From: CALISC01 sp963542545 | GTDB taxonomy: Bacteria; Bacillota_I; Bacilli_A; Acholeplasmatales; Acholeplasmataceae | Direction of reading: 5' to 3' | NCBI GenBank assembly: GCA_963542545.1 | Contig: CAUTWO010000001.1 | Location: forward strand, 62,001 to 126,000 | Length of the DNA stretch: 64,000 bases | Shown here: in pieces, positions 46,785-54,697 of the stretch | Layout: each line of letters begins with the position of its first letter | Numbering within the stretch: position 1 is the stretch's first letter | Notes under the pieces: generated by a model | Databases searched by the model: none | The model's input: the letters and a program-made list of their open reading frames with translations, nothing else | Told to the model about the DNA's origin: nothing | Translations under genes and position numbers: made by a program

Positions 46785-47635
46785 TTTGTTAAAAATTCGT
46801 AAACTGCTTTTTCGGCTTTAGCTAGTTTATGTTTATCAAAACAATTTAAAATCAGGTGTGGCTGTGTTTGGTTTTTAAACCAAGTTTTTTGTTTTTTGGC
46901 AAGGTCTAAAGTATGCTTTAAAATATTTTGTTTAGTTTCACTTAGCGTAGCAAGACCATCTATATACATTAAAATTTCGTGGTATCCCAAAATATCGCAC
47001 TCTTTTAGGCCATTTGATTTTAGTTTTCTGACTTCTTTTAAAAAACCATTTCGGAATTGTGTTTCAATACGAGCTTGAAAAACTTCTGTTTGATGTTCTC
47101 TTGCTAGTTCAGTTTCAATAACAAGCATATCGTAAATTGGTTTGCTTTGCTTAAAGTTAGCAAAATCAAGGGAATTTGTCAGAAAGTAATTTTCTACCTT
47201 GCGTGTATTTTGAAAGTCAATTAAAATCCCTTTTGCTTTCAGATAAGCAATTTTTTCAGATACAGAAATTTCTGTGGTTTTTAAATCTTTAGTGGCTTTG
47301 AAGTCAAGTGAGTATAGTGCTGACTTTAAATAGTAGCCAGAGCCACCAACTATAATTAAAGGTTTACTTGATTTTTCAATTAACGCTCTAACGGCTTGCT
47401 GAAACTCATATGCTGAGTATTTAGAGTTGGGTGAGTAGTCTTTAAAGGACAGTAAAAAATGCTCAACTCCCTGCATCTCAAAGTCGGTTATTTTGGCCGT
47501 GCCAATGTCAAAACCTTTGTATACTTGAGTTGAGTCGGCGTTGATGACTTTTAAATTAAATTTTTTGGCCAAAGTAACCGCAAGGTCAGTTTTCCCACTT
47601 GCGGTTACGCCTTGAATAACTATAACTTTTTTCAA
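46781..47635 (-). CDS. miaA: tRNA dimethylallyltransferase
   Basis: Adds a dimethylallyl group to A37 of tRNAs reading UNN codons. The P-loop G-V-T-A-S-G-K-T-D (9-17) and the N-A-D-S-T-Q-V-Y-K-G-F-D-I-G-T-A-K signature (35-51) are clear, as is G-G-S-G-Y-Y. 284 residues, slightly short. The start appears to be TTG at 47635: AAGG lies nine bases upstream and the product aligns from its second residue. A nearby ATG is out of frame and stops after three codons. The product would work with MiaB, encoded at 49865, in making ms2i6A. Stop codon is TGA. Confidence 0.93.
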   Translation of the reverse strand: MKKVIVIQGVTASGKTDLAVTLAKKFNLKVINADSTQVYKGFDIGTAKITDFEMQGVEHFLLSFKDYSPNSKYSAYEFQQAVRALIEKSSKPLIIVGGSGYYLKSALYSLDFKATKDLKTTEISVSEKIAYLKAKGILIDFQNTRKVENYFLTNSLDFANFKQSKPIYDMLVIETELAREHQTEVFQARIETQFRNGFLKEVRKLKSNGLKECDILGYHEILMYIDGLATLSETKQNILKHTLDLAKKQKTWFKNQTQPHLILNCFDKHKLAKAEKAVYEFLTK

Positions 47636-47663
47636 AAATGCATACCTTTCTTTTTATTTTTTT

Positions 47664-47697
47664 AAAAAAAGAACTGCTTTTTTGAAAAAAGCAGTTC
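47664..47697 (-). terminator. Terminator of the tail-anchored protein gene
   Basis: Stem GAACTGCTTTTTT/AAAAAAGCAGTTC (47671-47683 with 47685-47697), followed on the minus strand by seven T. It separates the tail-anchored protein gene from miaA, whose own promoter I cannot see. Confidence 0.85.
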
Positions 47698-47727
47698 ATA
47701 AAAACTTTTAAATTAGTGTACGACTAA

Positions 47728-49728
47728 CTACAGTTTTAAAACGTCGAAGTAAAGTAAGATAAACGAAACTGTCGCAATTAACAGACCAAGGAATACAAGG
47801 AAGGCAAGTAGGCGGTTAAACCAGCCTCTGTCTTCAACTTGTTGTGGTTGTACATAGTAGCCAACTGGAAGTACAGCCTGGTTTTCAATAGCGCGTGGTT
47901 TTTTAGCTTCTTTTTCAGCAAGTGAAAACACCTTATAGGCTTCTTTTTCATCGGCTTCAAGGGCTTTTTGATTTGAATCAAAATAACCACCGTTAATTAC
48001 CATGTTGTGATATTCGTGATCTGAATGTTTAGTCTTACAGCATTGGCAGCAGCATCCCATGTTTGCAGCAGCGCCTTGTGAGTATTCTGTGTAGACTTTT
48101 CCGTCTGTGTTGTTTTTAGTGTTAGTAATGTAGTTAGTTGTGATGTTTCTAGTGATATTGTGAATTTCGTTTTCAGTTTTAGTGTGAGTCTCAGAAACGT
48201 TTTTGTCGGAATTGAAAGACTCAGCAACATTATTTACATCAGTAATAACTTTATCAGAACCACTGGCTTCCATATCTTGAATTTCTCCTTCAACTAAATC
48301 GCTAGAATTTTCTTCGCCATCTTTTAGAACAACTTCTTCTGGCATTGTAGGTTCAGTAGTTGGTTCTGCAAATTCAGTTAGGTTAGAGTCTTCTTCAATT
48401 ACAGTAGATTCAGCTGCTTTGGTAATTTCTTGAGTTGTAGAATCAACTGAATCAGTTAAAGGCTCACTAGTTTCATTCGCAGTCTCTTTTGGCTCGCTTA
48501 CAGAAGTTTCTTCTGCAGTTTCATTAACTTCAGTTGCAGTAGGTTCAACAACAAGAACTTCTTCAACTGTTTCTGTTTGCGGTTCTGCGCTAACCTGTTC
48601 TTCGGTAATTTCAAAAACTGGTTCTTCTTTTACTTCTTCTTCAATGACTTCAGTAGTAGTTGGTTCTTCCACAACTTCTGAAACTGTTTCTAGAACTTCG
48701 GTTTCAGGTTCTTCTTCGTCAAAGTTAGAAATAGTTAAGTCTGAGTTATTTATGTCAACTTCATCAAAGTTAACCGGAACATACTCTTTGAACTGAATTT
48801 CAGACGAATCAAATTGTCTGGTAGTAAGTTCAGGGGCATCAGTGTCAACTTCTTGATTTTTAGTAACTTCATCTAGTGTAAGTTCATATCCTAAGTGGTC
48901 TTCTGGTACAAAGTATGAACCTTTAGTTTGAGCAGCGTGTGAAAGAATGTATTCAATAATTTCTTCTTTTTTCAGTTCTGAAGAAATTGGAATTTTGCGA
49001 TCAATACAAAAACGTTCAAGTTGAATTACGTTTTTAGCCTCAATTTCTTTTTCAACATCTAAATCAAACTCATTTCTTTTCTTAAGTTCTTCAACGATGT
49101 TTTCAATAAATTGTTTTTTTCTTAATCTAAACGGAACGTTAACTTCGTATTTTTTTCCAAGCTCGCGAATTTCTTTAACAGTAGATGAGTTAAAAAGCAC
49201 TGGTCTAAATTCTTCTGGAGTTAATCCGTCTAGTACGTTTTCTGGGTCTTTGAAAAGTGGCCAGATACCTTTGTTAAACTCATGAATTGCCTTGACAGGT
49301 TCATAAGTTGACTTTTCTGCTTGTTTAACTAGTTTTAAAATGTCGGCATCAGGTACGTTGTTTTCTTTCATTACATTTAAAAACAAGCACCAAAGTTCAT
49401 CTAAGTATTGTCGGTTTAAGGCTTTTGAGTTAAAGTAAATCAGTAAGTTTTCAAGTTCGTATTCTGAGTAAATTCTAAACCAAGAAAGACGGTAGTTTAA
49501 CTCAGATGCCAAAGACTGCAGTTTTTGTCTTGTTTTGACAACATAAGGAAATAGCACATCTTTAAGTAGACGGATACGCCTAACTCTGGCAATTCCGGTA
49601 ATATTTTGACTAAAGAAAAATTCAAGGATTTTTTTAGGCTCTAGTTTTGCTAAACTTTGAGTAAGTTCGCTAACTGGATACTCTTTGTTTTTTAAAGAAA
49701 TATTGTCTGATAATCTAAATTGGGGCAT
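47728..49728 (-). CDS. Tail-anchored acidic protein with HeH/Rho-N-like motifs and a Cys/His cluster
   Basis: I do not recognise the full protein. AGAGG six bases upstream supports the ATG. Residues 1-190 are helical and charged. Two helix-extension-helix (SAP/Rho-N-like) motifs follow: S-T-V-K-E-I-R-E-L-G-K-K-Y at about 193-235, and I-Q-L-E-R-F-C-I-D-R-K-I-P at about 245-280; such motifs often bind nucleic acid. Residues about 300-500 are a low-complexity E/T/V/P-rich acidic linker, then an N/T-rich stretch. C559-C561 and C563-C564 with H568, H571 and H574 could bind metal. A single hydrophobic segment at about 639-661 is three residues from the end, so it is probably tail-anchored with the body in the cytoplasm. 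Such an architecture could tether nucleic acid to the membrane, which is inference. Confidence 0.75.
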   Translation of the reverse strand: MPQFRLSDNISLKNKEYPVSELTQSLAKLEPKKILEFFFSQNITGIARVRRIRLLKDVLFPYVVKTRQKLQSLASELNYRLSWFRIYSEYELENLLIYFNSKALNRQYLDELWCLFLNVMKENNVPDADILKLVKQAEKSTYEPVKAIHEFNKGIWPLFKDPENVLDGLTPEEFRPVLFNSSTVKEIRELGKKYEVNVPFRLRKKQFIENIVEELKKRNEFDLDVEKEIEAKNVIQLERFCIDRKIPISSELKKEEIIEYILSHAAQTKGSYFVPEDHLGYELTLDEVTKNQEVDTDAPELTTRQFDSSEIQFKEYVPVNFDEVDINNSDLTISNFDEEEPETEVLETVSEVVEEPTTTEVIEEEVKEEPVFEITEEQVSAEPQTETVEEVLVVEPTATEVNETAEETSVSEPKETANETSEPLTDSVDSTTQEITKAAESTVIEEDSNLTEFAEPTTEPTMPEEVVLKDGEENSSDLVEGEIQDMEASGSDKVITDVNNVAESFNSDKNVSETHTKTENEIHNITRNITTNYITNTKNNTDGKVYTEYSQGAAANMGCCCQCCKTKHSDHEYHNMVINGGYFDSNQKALEADEKEAYKVFSLAEKEAKKPRAIENQAVLPVGYYVQPQQVEDRGWFNRLLAFLVFLGLLIATVSFILLYFDVLKL

Positions 49729-49760
49729 ATTGACCTCTCGCGCATTTCGCTAACACTTAT

Positions 49761-49788
49761 ATTATATTTAATTATCAAATAAATACAA
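49761..49788 (-). promoter_or_regulatory. Promoter of the tail-anchored protein gene
   Basis: Minus-strand TTGTAT (49783-49788), 16-base spacer, TATAAT (49761-49766), 32 bases upstream of the ATG. Confidence 0.6.
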
Positions 49789-49864
49789 GCAGAAACAGTC
49801 TTTTTTTTAAAAAACACTGGGAAAACGCTTCATAGAGCAAATTATATGCGAGACTTATATACCT

Positions 49865-51313
49865 TTACAGTTCTTCGCCAAACAAATGATAAGAGTTGGC
49901 TTTGGTGATTTTGACTTTAACAATTTTACCTATTTTGTCACTGCTGCCAACAAAGTTGACTAACTTGTTTTCCGCGCTATAACCCGAAAGTATCTCGCCA
50001 TTTGAGCGAGAGTAGCCGTCTACTAATACCTCTAAAACTTTTCCAACATATCTTAAACTAGATTGTTTTGCGTAGTAAGAGGTTAGTTTATTTAGTCTAG
50101 CGAGTCTTTCTTTCTTAACCTCGAGTGGGGTGTCATCTTTGAATTTAGAGGCGGGTGTTCCTTCGCGAGGCGAAAAAATAAAAGTAAAGGCTCCGTCGTA
50201 TTCAACTGCTTTAACTAAATCCAAAGTGTCTTGAAAATCACTTTCTGTCTCTCCTGGAAACGCAACTATGATGTCAGTAGTTACTGTGACTTCTGGTCTA
50301 AGCGCTTTAATTGCATTAATCTTTTCAAGATACAGTTCTTTTGTGTAGTGTCTGTTCATTCGCCTTAAAACTGTGTTTGAACCGGATTGTACAGGAAGAT
50401 GCAAATAAGGCATGACTTGCTTAAGTTCAGTGATTGCTTTGATGCAAATCTCGTCAATGTCGCGAGGATAGGAAGTCATGAAGCGAATACGCGGGATTTT
50501 GGTTTTAGCCAAGTCAAAAAGTAGATGTCCAAAAGTATACTCACGGTCTTTAAAATCACGGCCATAGGAGTTTACGTTTTGGCCAAGTAAGGTAACTTCC
50601 ATGTATCCGCGCTCTACAAGCGCCTGGACTTCCGAAATTATTTCAATTGGTTCGCGACTACGCTCCTTGCCGCGAGTATAGGGAACTATACAAAACGTGC
50701 AAAACTCATCACATCCGTACATTATGTTTACAAATGCTTTATGCGCGAACTTATGAGTTTGGGGTAAATTTTCAACTATCTCTCCCTGAATTGAGTAAAC
50801 TTCTACTACTCTTTCTTTAGAAAGTACAGCAGTTTTAATGTATTCAGGTAAGCGATAGATGTTGTGCGTTCCAAAAACTATGTCTAGTTCTGGTACTTTT
50901 TTTAAAATGCGTTCAATAGTTTTAGGTTCTTGCGTCATACACCCGCACATTCCAATAATTAAATCAGGGTTATGCCGTTTAAACTTAATAATACGGCCAA
51001 GTTCAGACCAGGCCTTGGTCTCGGCAGTTTCCCTGATTGCACAAGTGTTAATTATATAGACATCGGTTTCTTCTAAAGCTTGTGCTTTAGTGAAACCCAT
51101 GTGCTCAAGGATTCCCGAAATTACTTCTGAGTCTACTTCGTTTGACTGACAACCGTGGGTTGAGACCATGAATTTCTTTAAATGACCAAATGTCTTTAAG
51201 TCAGGATCAAGTAAAAAAACTGTACTTTCGGTTTCTTCAAAAGTACGGCGCCTCGCTTGATTTAAGTCAGGGCGAAAATATTTAAGTAGTTCCTCTTCGG
51301 TTAGTTTAGCCAT
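49865..51313 (-). CDS. miaB: tRNA-2-methylthio-N6-dimethylallyladenosine synthase
   Basis: Radical SAM methylthiotransferase acting after MiaA on tRNA A37. The 482 residues hold the N-terminal UPF0004 domain with cluster cysteines in S-T-H-G-C-Q-S-N-E, N-T-C-A-I-R and G-M-C-G-C, the radical SAM C-x3-C-x2-C in Y-G-C-D-E-F-C-T-F-C (about 200), and a C-terminal TRAM domain. Most MiaB proteins read T-x-G-C-Q-M-N; the S here is a small change. It follows ymdB by 15 bases and shares its operon. Confidence 0.94.
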   Translation of the reverse strand: MAKLTEEELLKYFRPDLNQARRRTFEETESTVFLLDPDLKTFGHLKKFMVSTHGCQSNEVDSEVISGILEHMGFTKAQALEETDVYIINTCAIRETAETKAWSELGRIIKFKRHNPDLIIGMCGCMTQEPKTIERILKKVPELDIVFGTHNIYRLPEYIKTAVLSKERVVEVYSIQGEIVENLPQTHKFAHKAFVNIMYGCDEFCTFCIVPYTRGKERSREPIEIISEVQALVERGYMEVTLLGQNVNSYGRDFKDREYTFGHLLFDLAKTKIPRIRFMTSYPRDIDEICIKAITELKQVMPYLHLPVQSGSNTVLRRMNRHYTKELYLEKINAIKALRPEVTVTTDIIVAFPGETESDFQDTLDLVKAVEYDGAFTFIFSPREGTPASKFKDDTPLEVKKERLARLNKLTSYYAKQSSLRYVGKVLEVLVDGYSRSNGEILSGYSAENKLVNFVGSSDKIGKIVKVKITKANSYHLFGEEL

Positions 51314-51328
51314 TTTTCAAAAAAATAT

Positions 51329-52090
51329 TTACTGTTCGTAGATTTGGATACGTTTAATTTCTTTTTTAGAAAAATCCATTAAAGTTGCGTTTAAATAGCA
51401 TCTGCCTTCAGCGGTTTTGGCTTTTTCTGAAAACCCGTTTAAGTTTCTTTCAATCACGGTTGTTGGCTCAACTCCTATGCAAGAGTTTACTACACCGCAC
51501 ATACCAGTGTCAGTTTGATAAAGTGTACCTTTAGGAAGTACTCTTTCGTCAGCGGTTGGAACATGCGTGTGGGTACCGCAAATTCCAGAAACTCGCCCGT
51601 CAAAATGCAGGGCAAACGCGAGTTTTTCAGAAGTAGCCTCACCGTGGAAATCAATAAAAACATAATCTGCTTCGTTTTTTGCCAATATTTCTTCAACTGC
51701 TTTAATTGGGTTGTCTAAAGAAATATTTATAAAAACTCGACCCATTACATTAATAATAAGCAATTTTTTGTCGTTGAACTTAACTAGTTTATAGCCAACT
51801 CCAGGCACATCTCCGTAATTGCAAGGTCTAATAATTTGTGCGTTTGGGTCATTTAAAATAGGAAAAATTTCGCGCTTATCAAAAGCGTGGTTACCCAAAG
51901 TTACAAAATTAATACCTACTTTCATGTAGGCTTTATAGTGCTCTGGCGAGATGCCAAGTCCGTGTGTGGTGTTTTCACCATTTACCACAATAAAGTTAGG
52001 TTTATAGGTTTGCTTGATTTCAGATAGTTTAGAAAATAAAAATCTACGGCCTTCTTTGCCAAAAACATCGCCAATAAATAGTAATTTCAT
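51329..52090 (-). CDS. ymdB: YmdB family metallophosphoesterase
   Basis: Calcineurin-like phosphodiesterase with 2',3'-cyclic nucleotide activity in Bacillus, where it affects the switch between motility and biofilm formation. 253 residues. Metal ligands are visible in F-I-G-D-V-F-G (D8), V-N-G-E-N-T-T-H-G, L-G-N-H-A-F-D, D-F-H-G-E-A-T and G-T-H-T-H-V-P-T. It lies directly after rny, as in Bacillus, but a strong terminator and a -10 box lie between the two. Confidence 0.93.
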   Translation of the reverse strand: MKLLFIGDVFGKEGRRFLFSKLSEIKQTYKPNFIVVNGENTTHGLGISPEHYKAYMKVGINFVTLGNHAFDKREIFPILNDPNAQIIRPCNYGDVPGVGYKLVKFNDKKLLIINVMGRVFINISLDNPIKAVEEILAKNEADYVFIDFHGEATSEKLAFALHFDGRVSGICGTHTHVPTADERVLPKGTLYQTDTGMCGVVNSCIGVEPTTVIERNLNGFSEKAKTAEGRCYLNATLMDFSKKEIKRIQIYEQ

Positions 52091-52120
52091 CTCTTAATGC
52101 GCCCTCGTTTCTATACCTTA

Positions 52121-52126
52121 ATTATA
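52121..52126 (-). promoter_or_regulatory. Candidate -10 box for ymdB-miaB
   Basis: Minus-strand TATAAT 31 bases upstream of the ymdB ATG, just after the rny terminator. No clear -35 box. Confidence 0.45.
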
Positions 52127-52161
52127 AAGGGTTTGTCTTAAAAATAGTTAAACCTAAATAA

Positions 52162-52204
52162 AAATAGGTTTGACTTATTTAAAGTAAATAAATCAAACCT
52201 ATTT
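52162..52204 (-). terminator. Terminator of rny
   Basis: Twenty-base stem (52162-52181 with 52185-52204, one G-T pair) with a three-base loop and a minus-strand T run. A third copy of part of one arm (52150-52156) lies just beyond and can pair with the 52165-52171 segment instead. Confidence 0.85.
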
Positions 52205-52235
52205 AAATGATTTTAAAAAGTTTTTAAGTTAACGC

Positions 52236-53798
52236 TTATTTAGCAAAATCAGTAACTCTGGTTTCACGAATTAAAGTAATTTTAACGGTTCCTGGATACT
52301 GCATTTCGTTTTCAATGCGTTCTTTGATGTTTCTCGCAATTAGTGCCATTTCTTTGTCAAACACTTGATCTGGTTTAACCATAACTCTAATTTCTCTACC
52401 TGCTTGAATTGCGTAGGCTTTTTTCACGCCTTGGAAAGAGTTAGCAATTTCTTCAAGTTGAGCTAAGCGTTTAATGTAGTTTTCAGAAGACTCGTTGCGG
52501 GCACCTGGACGAGAGGCAGAAATAGCGTCGGCAGCAGCTACTAATACAGCGATTACCGATTTTGCTTCGCGGTCCCCGTGGTGTGAAGAAATTGCGTCTA
52601 TAACTTCTGGTGCTTCTTTGTAGCGCTGTGCTAGTTTAACGCCGATTTCTACGTGTGAACCTTCCATCTCGTGATCAATTGCCTTGCCGATGTCGTGAAG
52701 TAGACCGGCTCTGCGGGCAATGTATTCGTTTTCACCAAGTTCAGCGGCTAACTTACCTGCTAAAAACCCAACTTCCATACTATGTTTAAGGACATTTTGC
52801 CCAAAACTTGTACGGAAAGCCATGCGACCAACAATGCGAATTAAATCTAGGTTCATCTTACCGATTTCCATTTGGAAAACCGCGTCTTCCCCGGCCTGAA
52901 ATACATAGTCGTCAACTTCTTTTTGAGCCTTTTCAACTAACTCCTCAATTCGCTGTGGATGAATTCTACCATCTTGAATTAACGCAGTTAGTGCTTTTTT
53001 AGCAACTTCTCTTCGAATCGGGTCAAATCCAGACAAGACAACAGCGTTTGGTGTGTCGTCAATTACCACGTCAACTCCAGTTAAAGCTTCAAACGCGCGA
53101 ATGTTTCTACCTTCTTTTCCAATAATTCTTCCTTTAATTGAGTCATCTTGGAAGTTTACCACAGAAATTGTGTGGTCAGCAGTAGCGTCAGAAGCATACT
53201 TTTGCATAGCGATTGCCAAAATACCTTTAGCCTTGCGTTCTGCTTCAAGTTGAGCGCGTTCCTCAGATTCACGAATGTAGGCACTCATTTCGTGTTGCAT
53301 CTTGTTTTCAAGGTCTTGCATAATTTCGGCTTTTGCTTGGTCTTTAGAAAGACCAGCAACACGTTCAAGTTCATGCTCAGCCTCAGTAATTTTTTCTTCA
53401 ACTTTTGCGTGTTTTTCATCAAGTTCAAGTTGTTTTTGTTGAATGTTTTTATCTTTATCGTCAATAGACTGCTCACGTTTATCTAAATAAAGTGTGCGGT
53501 TATCTAAAGACTGCTCACGAGTAATTAACTTATTTTCTTGTTCAGCAACTAGTTTAAGACGGCTATTAATGTTAGTCTCTGCGTCATGTTTTAAACTTTC
53601 AATATTACTACGTCCTTGTTGTAAGTATTCTTTTTTTAAGCGATCAGCTTCTTTTTCGCCTTCGCTAATAATCTTTTCAAAAGTAAATTTGGCTTTTTTT
53701 AGCCCCTTTTCATAAGTTATTTTTCTGACAATATACCCAAGGATTGAACCAAGTATAATAGAGGTTAAACTCGCAAGCACTATAATTAGTGCAATCAT
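52236..53798 (-). CDS. rny: Ribonuclease Y
   Basis: Membrane-bound endoribonuclease that starts mRNA decay in Firmicutes. At 520 residues it is the usual length. N-terminal membrane segment (about 3-24), long coiled coil (about 28-190), KH domain with G-R-I-I-G-K-E-G-R-N-I (about 215), and HD domain with H-S-M-E-V and L-L-H-D-I-G-K-A (about 335-370), then D-A-I-S-S-H-H-G-D. GGAGG precedes the ATG, and the promoter is near consensus. It ends with its own strong terminator. Confidence 0.97.
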   Translation of the reverse strand: MIALIIVLASLTSIILGSILGYIVRKITYEKGLKKAKFTFEKIISEGEKEADRLKKEYLQQGRSNIESLKHDAETNINSRLKLVAEQENKLITREQSLDNRTLYLDKREQSIDDKDKNIQQKQLELDEKHAKVEEKITEAEHELERVAGLSKDQAKAEIMQDLENKMQHEMSAYIRESEERAQLEAERKAKGILAIAMQKYASDATADHTISVVNFQDDSIKGRIIGKEGRNIRAFEALTGVDVVIDDTPNAVVLSGFDPIRREVAKKALTALIQDGRIHPQRIEELVEKAQKEVDDYVFQAGEDAVFQMEIGKMNLDLIRIVGRMAFRTSFGQNVLKHSMEVGFLAGKLAAELGENEYIARRAGLLHDIGKAIDHEMEGSHVEIGVKLAQRYKEAPEVIDAISSHHGDREAKSVIAVLVAAADAISASRPGARNESSENYIKRLAQLEEIANSFQGVKKAYAIQAGREIRVMVKPDQVFDKEMALIARNIKERIENEMQYPGTVKITLIRETRVTDFAK

Positions 53799-53844
53799 TT
53801 TATCCTCCAGACAGGGTTTTAAAATTTACTCTGTCGCTAATTGA

Positions 53845-53873
53845 ATTATAGGCAACTCACCCACAAAAGTCAA
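53845..53873 (-). promoter_or_regulatory. Sigma-A promoter for rny
   Basis: Minus-strand TTGACT (53868-53873), 17-base spacer, TATAAT (53845-53850). Only one mismatch to consensus, the best promoter in the window. Transcription would start near 53838. Confidence 0.8.
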
Positions 53874-53894
53874 ATCGTTTTTTAAGTTAAACTA

Positions 53895-53903
53895 TGCTAA
53901 AAT
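53895..53903 (+). promoter_or_regulatory. Candidate extended -10 promoter for def
   Basis: TGCTAAAAT, about 170 bases upstream of def and divergent from the rny promoter. The leader between has a 13-codon open frame starting at 53919 behind AAAGGA. A second, closer TATAAA near 54002 is an alternative. Confidence 0.4.
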
Positions 53904-54071
53904 ACACCTAAAGGAACTATGTTTTTAAATGTTTTTTCAAAGAAAAACGTGTATTTTTAACGTATATTTTGCTTATTTAGACAACTTAATTAAAAAAATA
54001 GTATAAATTAAAATTAGTTAAAATAACACATGAAATAAAATAAACTTTTAAAATAAACGAGGTAAATATTT

Positions 54072-54689
54072 ATGATTTTGATGAACAATATAATTGACGA
54101 AAGTAACGCAAATATCCACAAAAAATGTATAGAGTGCAGATTACCGCTTTCTTTTAAAGACAAGCGTTTAGCCAAAGAACTAATTGAATACGTAAGAAAC
54201 TCAATAACTCCTGAAATTAGAGACCGCTTTAATTTACGTGAAGCCGTTGGGCTAGCGGCTCCACAAATCAATGTTTTAAAACAAATGTTCGCGATTTACT
54301 TTTACGACATTGACGAAACTTTTTATAACTTTGTTGCGGTTAACCCAGAAATTATTGAAGTCAGTAAAGAACTTATTTATTTACCAGAAGGCGAAGGTTG
54401 TTTGAGTGTCAACCGAGAAACTGATAACCTGCTGACCCCTAGACACAAAGAAATTACCGCTAGATTTTTAAAAATTGTAGAAGGCGAAAAGCCGATTTGG
54501 GTCACCCAAACCTTTAAAGACTATCCAGCGATTGTGTTTCAACACGAGTATGACCACCTTCAGGGCACATTATTTGCCGACAAAATGTTTAAAGAACTAC
54601 CAGACGCTAAACCTGTTTTTGATTTAGATAAAATCAGAGCAGAGTATCAAGCCAAAGTAGATGCCGTAAATACAAAAGAAATAAAATAA
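54072..54689 (+). CDS. def: Peptide deformylase
   Basis: Removes the formyl group from new proteins; Fe/Zn metalloenzyme. Motif 1 is V-G-L-A-A-P-Q-I (about 58-65), motif 2 E-G-C-L-S with the metal cysteine (about 110), motif 3 Q-H-E-Y-D-H with two metal histidines and catalytic glutamate (about 157-162). 205 residues, the longer Gram-positive type. GAGG is upstream of the ATG at 54072; a second ATG three codons on is possible. The nuclease-like gene follows after eight bases. Confidence 0.95.
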   Translation: MILMNNIIDESNANIHKKCIECRLPLSFKDKRLAKELIEYVRNSITPEIRDRFNLREAVGLAAPQINVLKQMFAIYFYDIDETFYNFVAVNPEIIEVSKELIYLPEGEGCLSVNRETDNLLTPRHKEITARFLKIVEGEKPIWVTQTFKDYPAIVFQHEYDHLQGTLFADKMFKELPDAKPVFDLDKIRAEYQAKVDAVNTKEIK

Positions 54690-54697
54690 AGGCGTAG

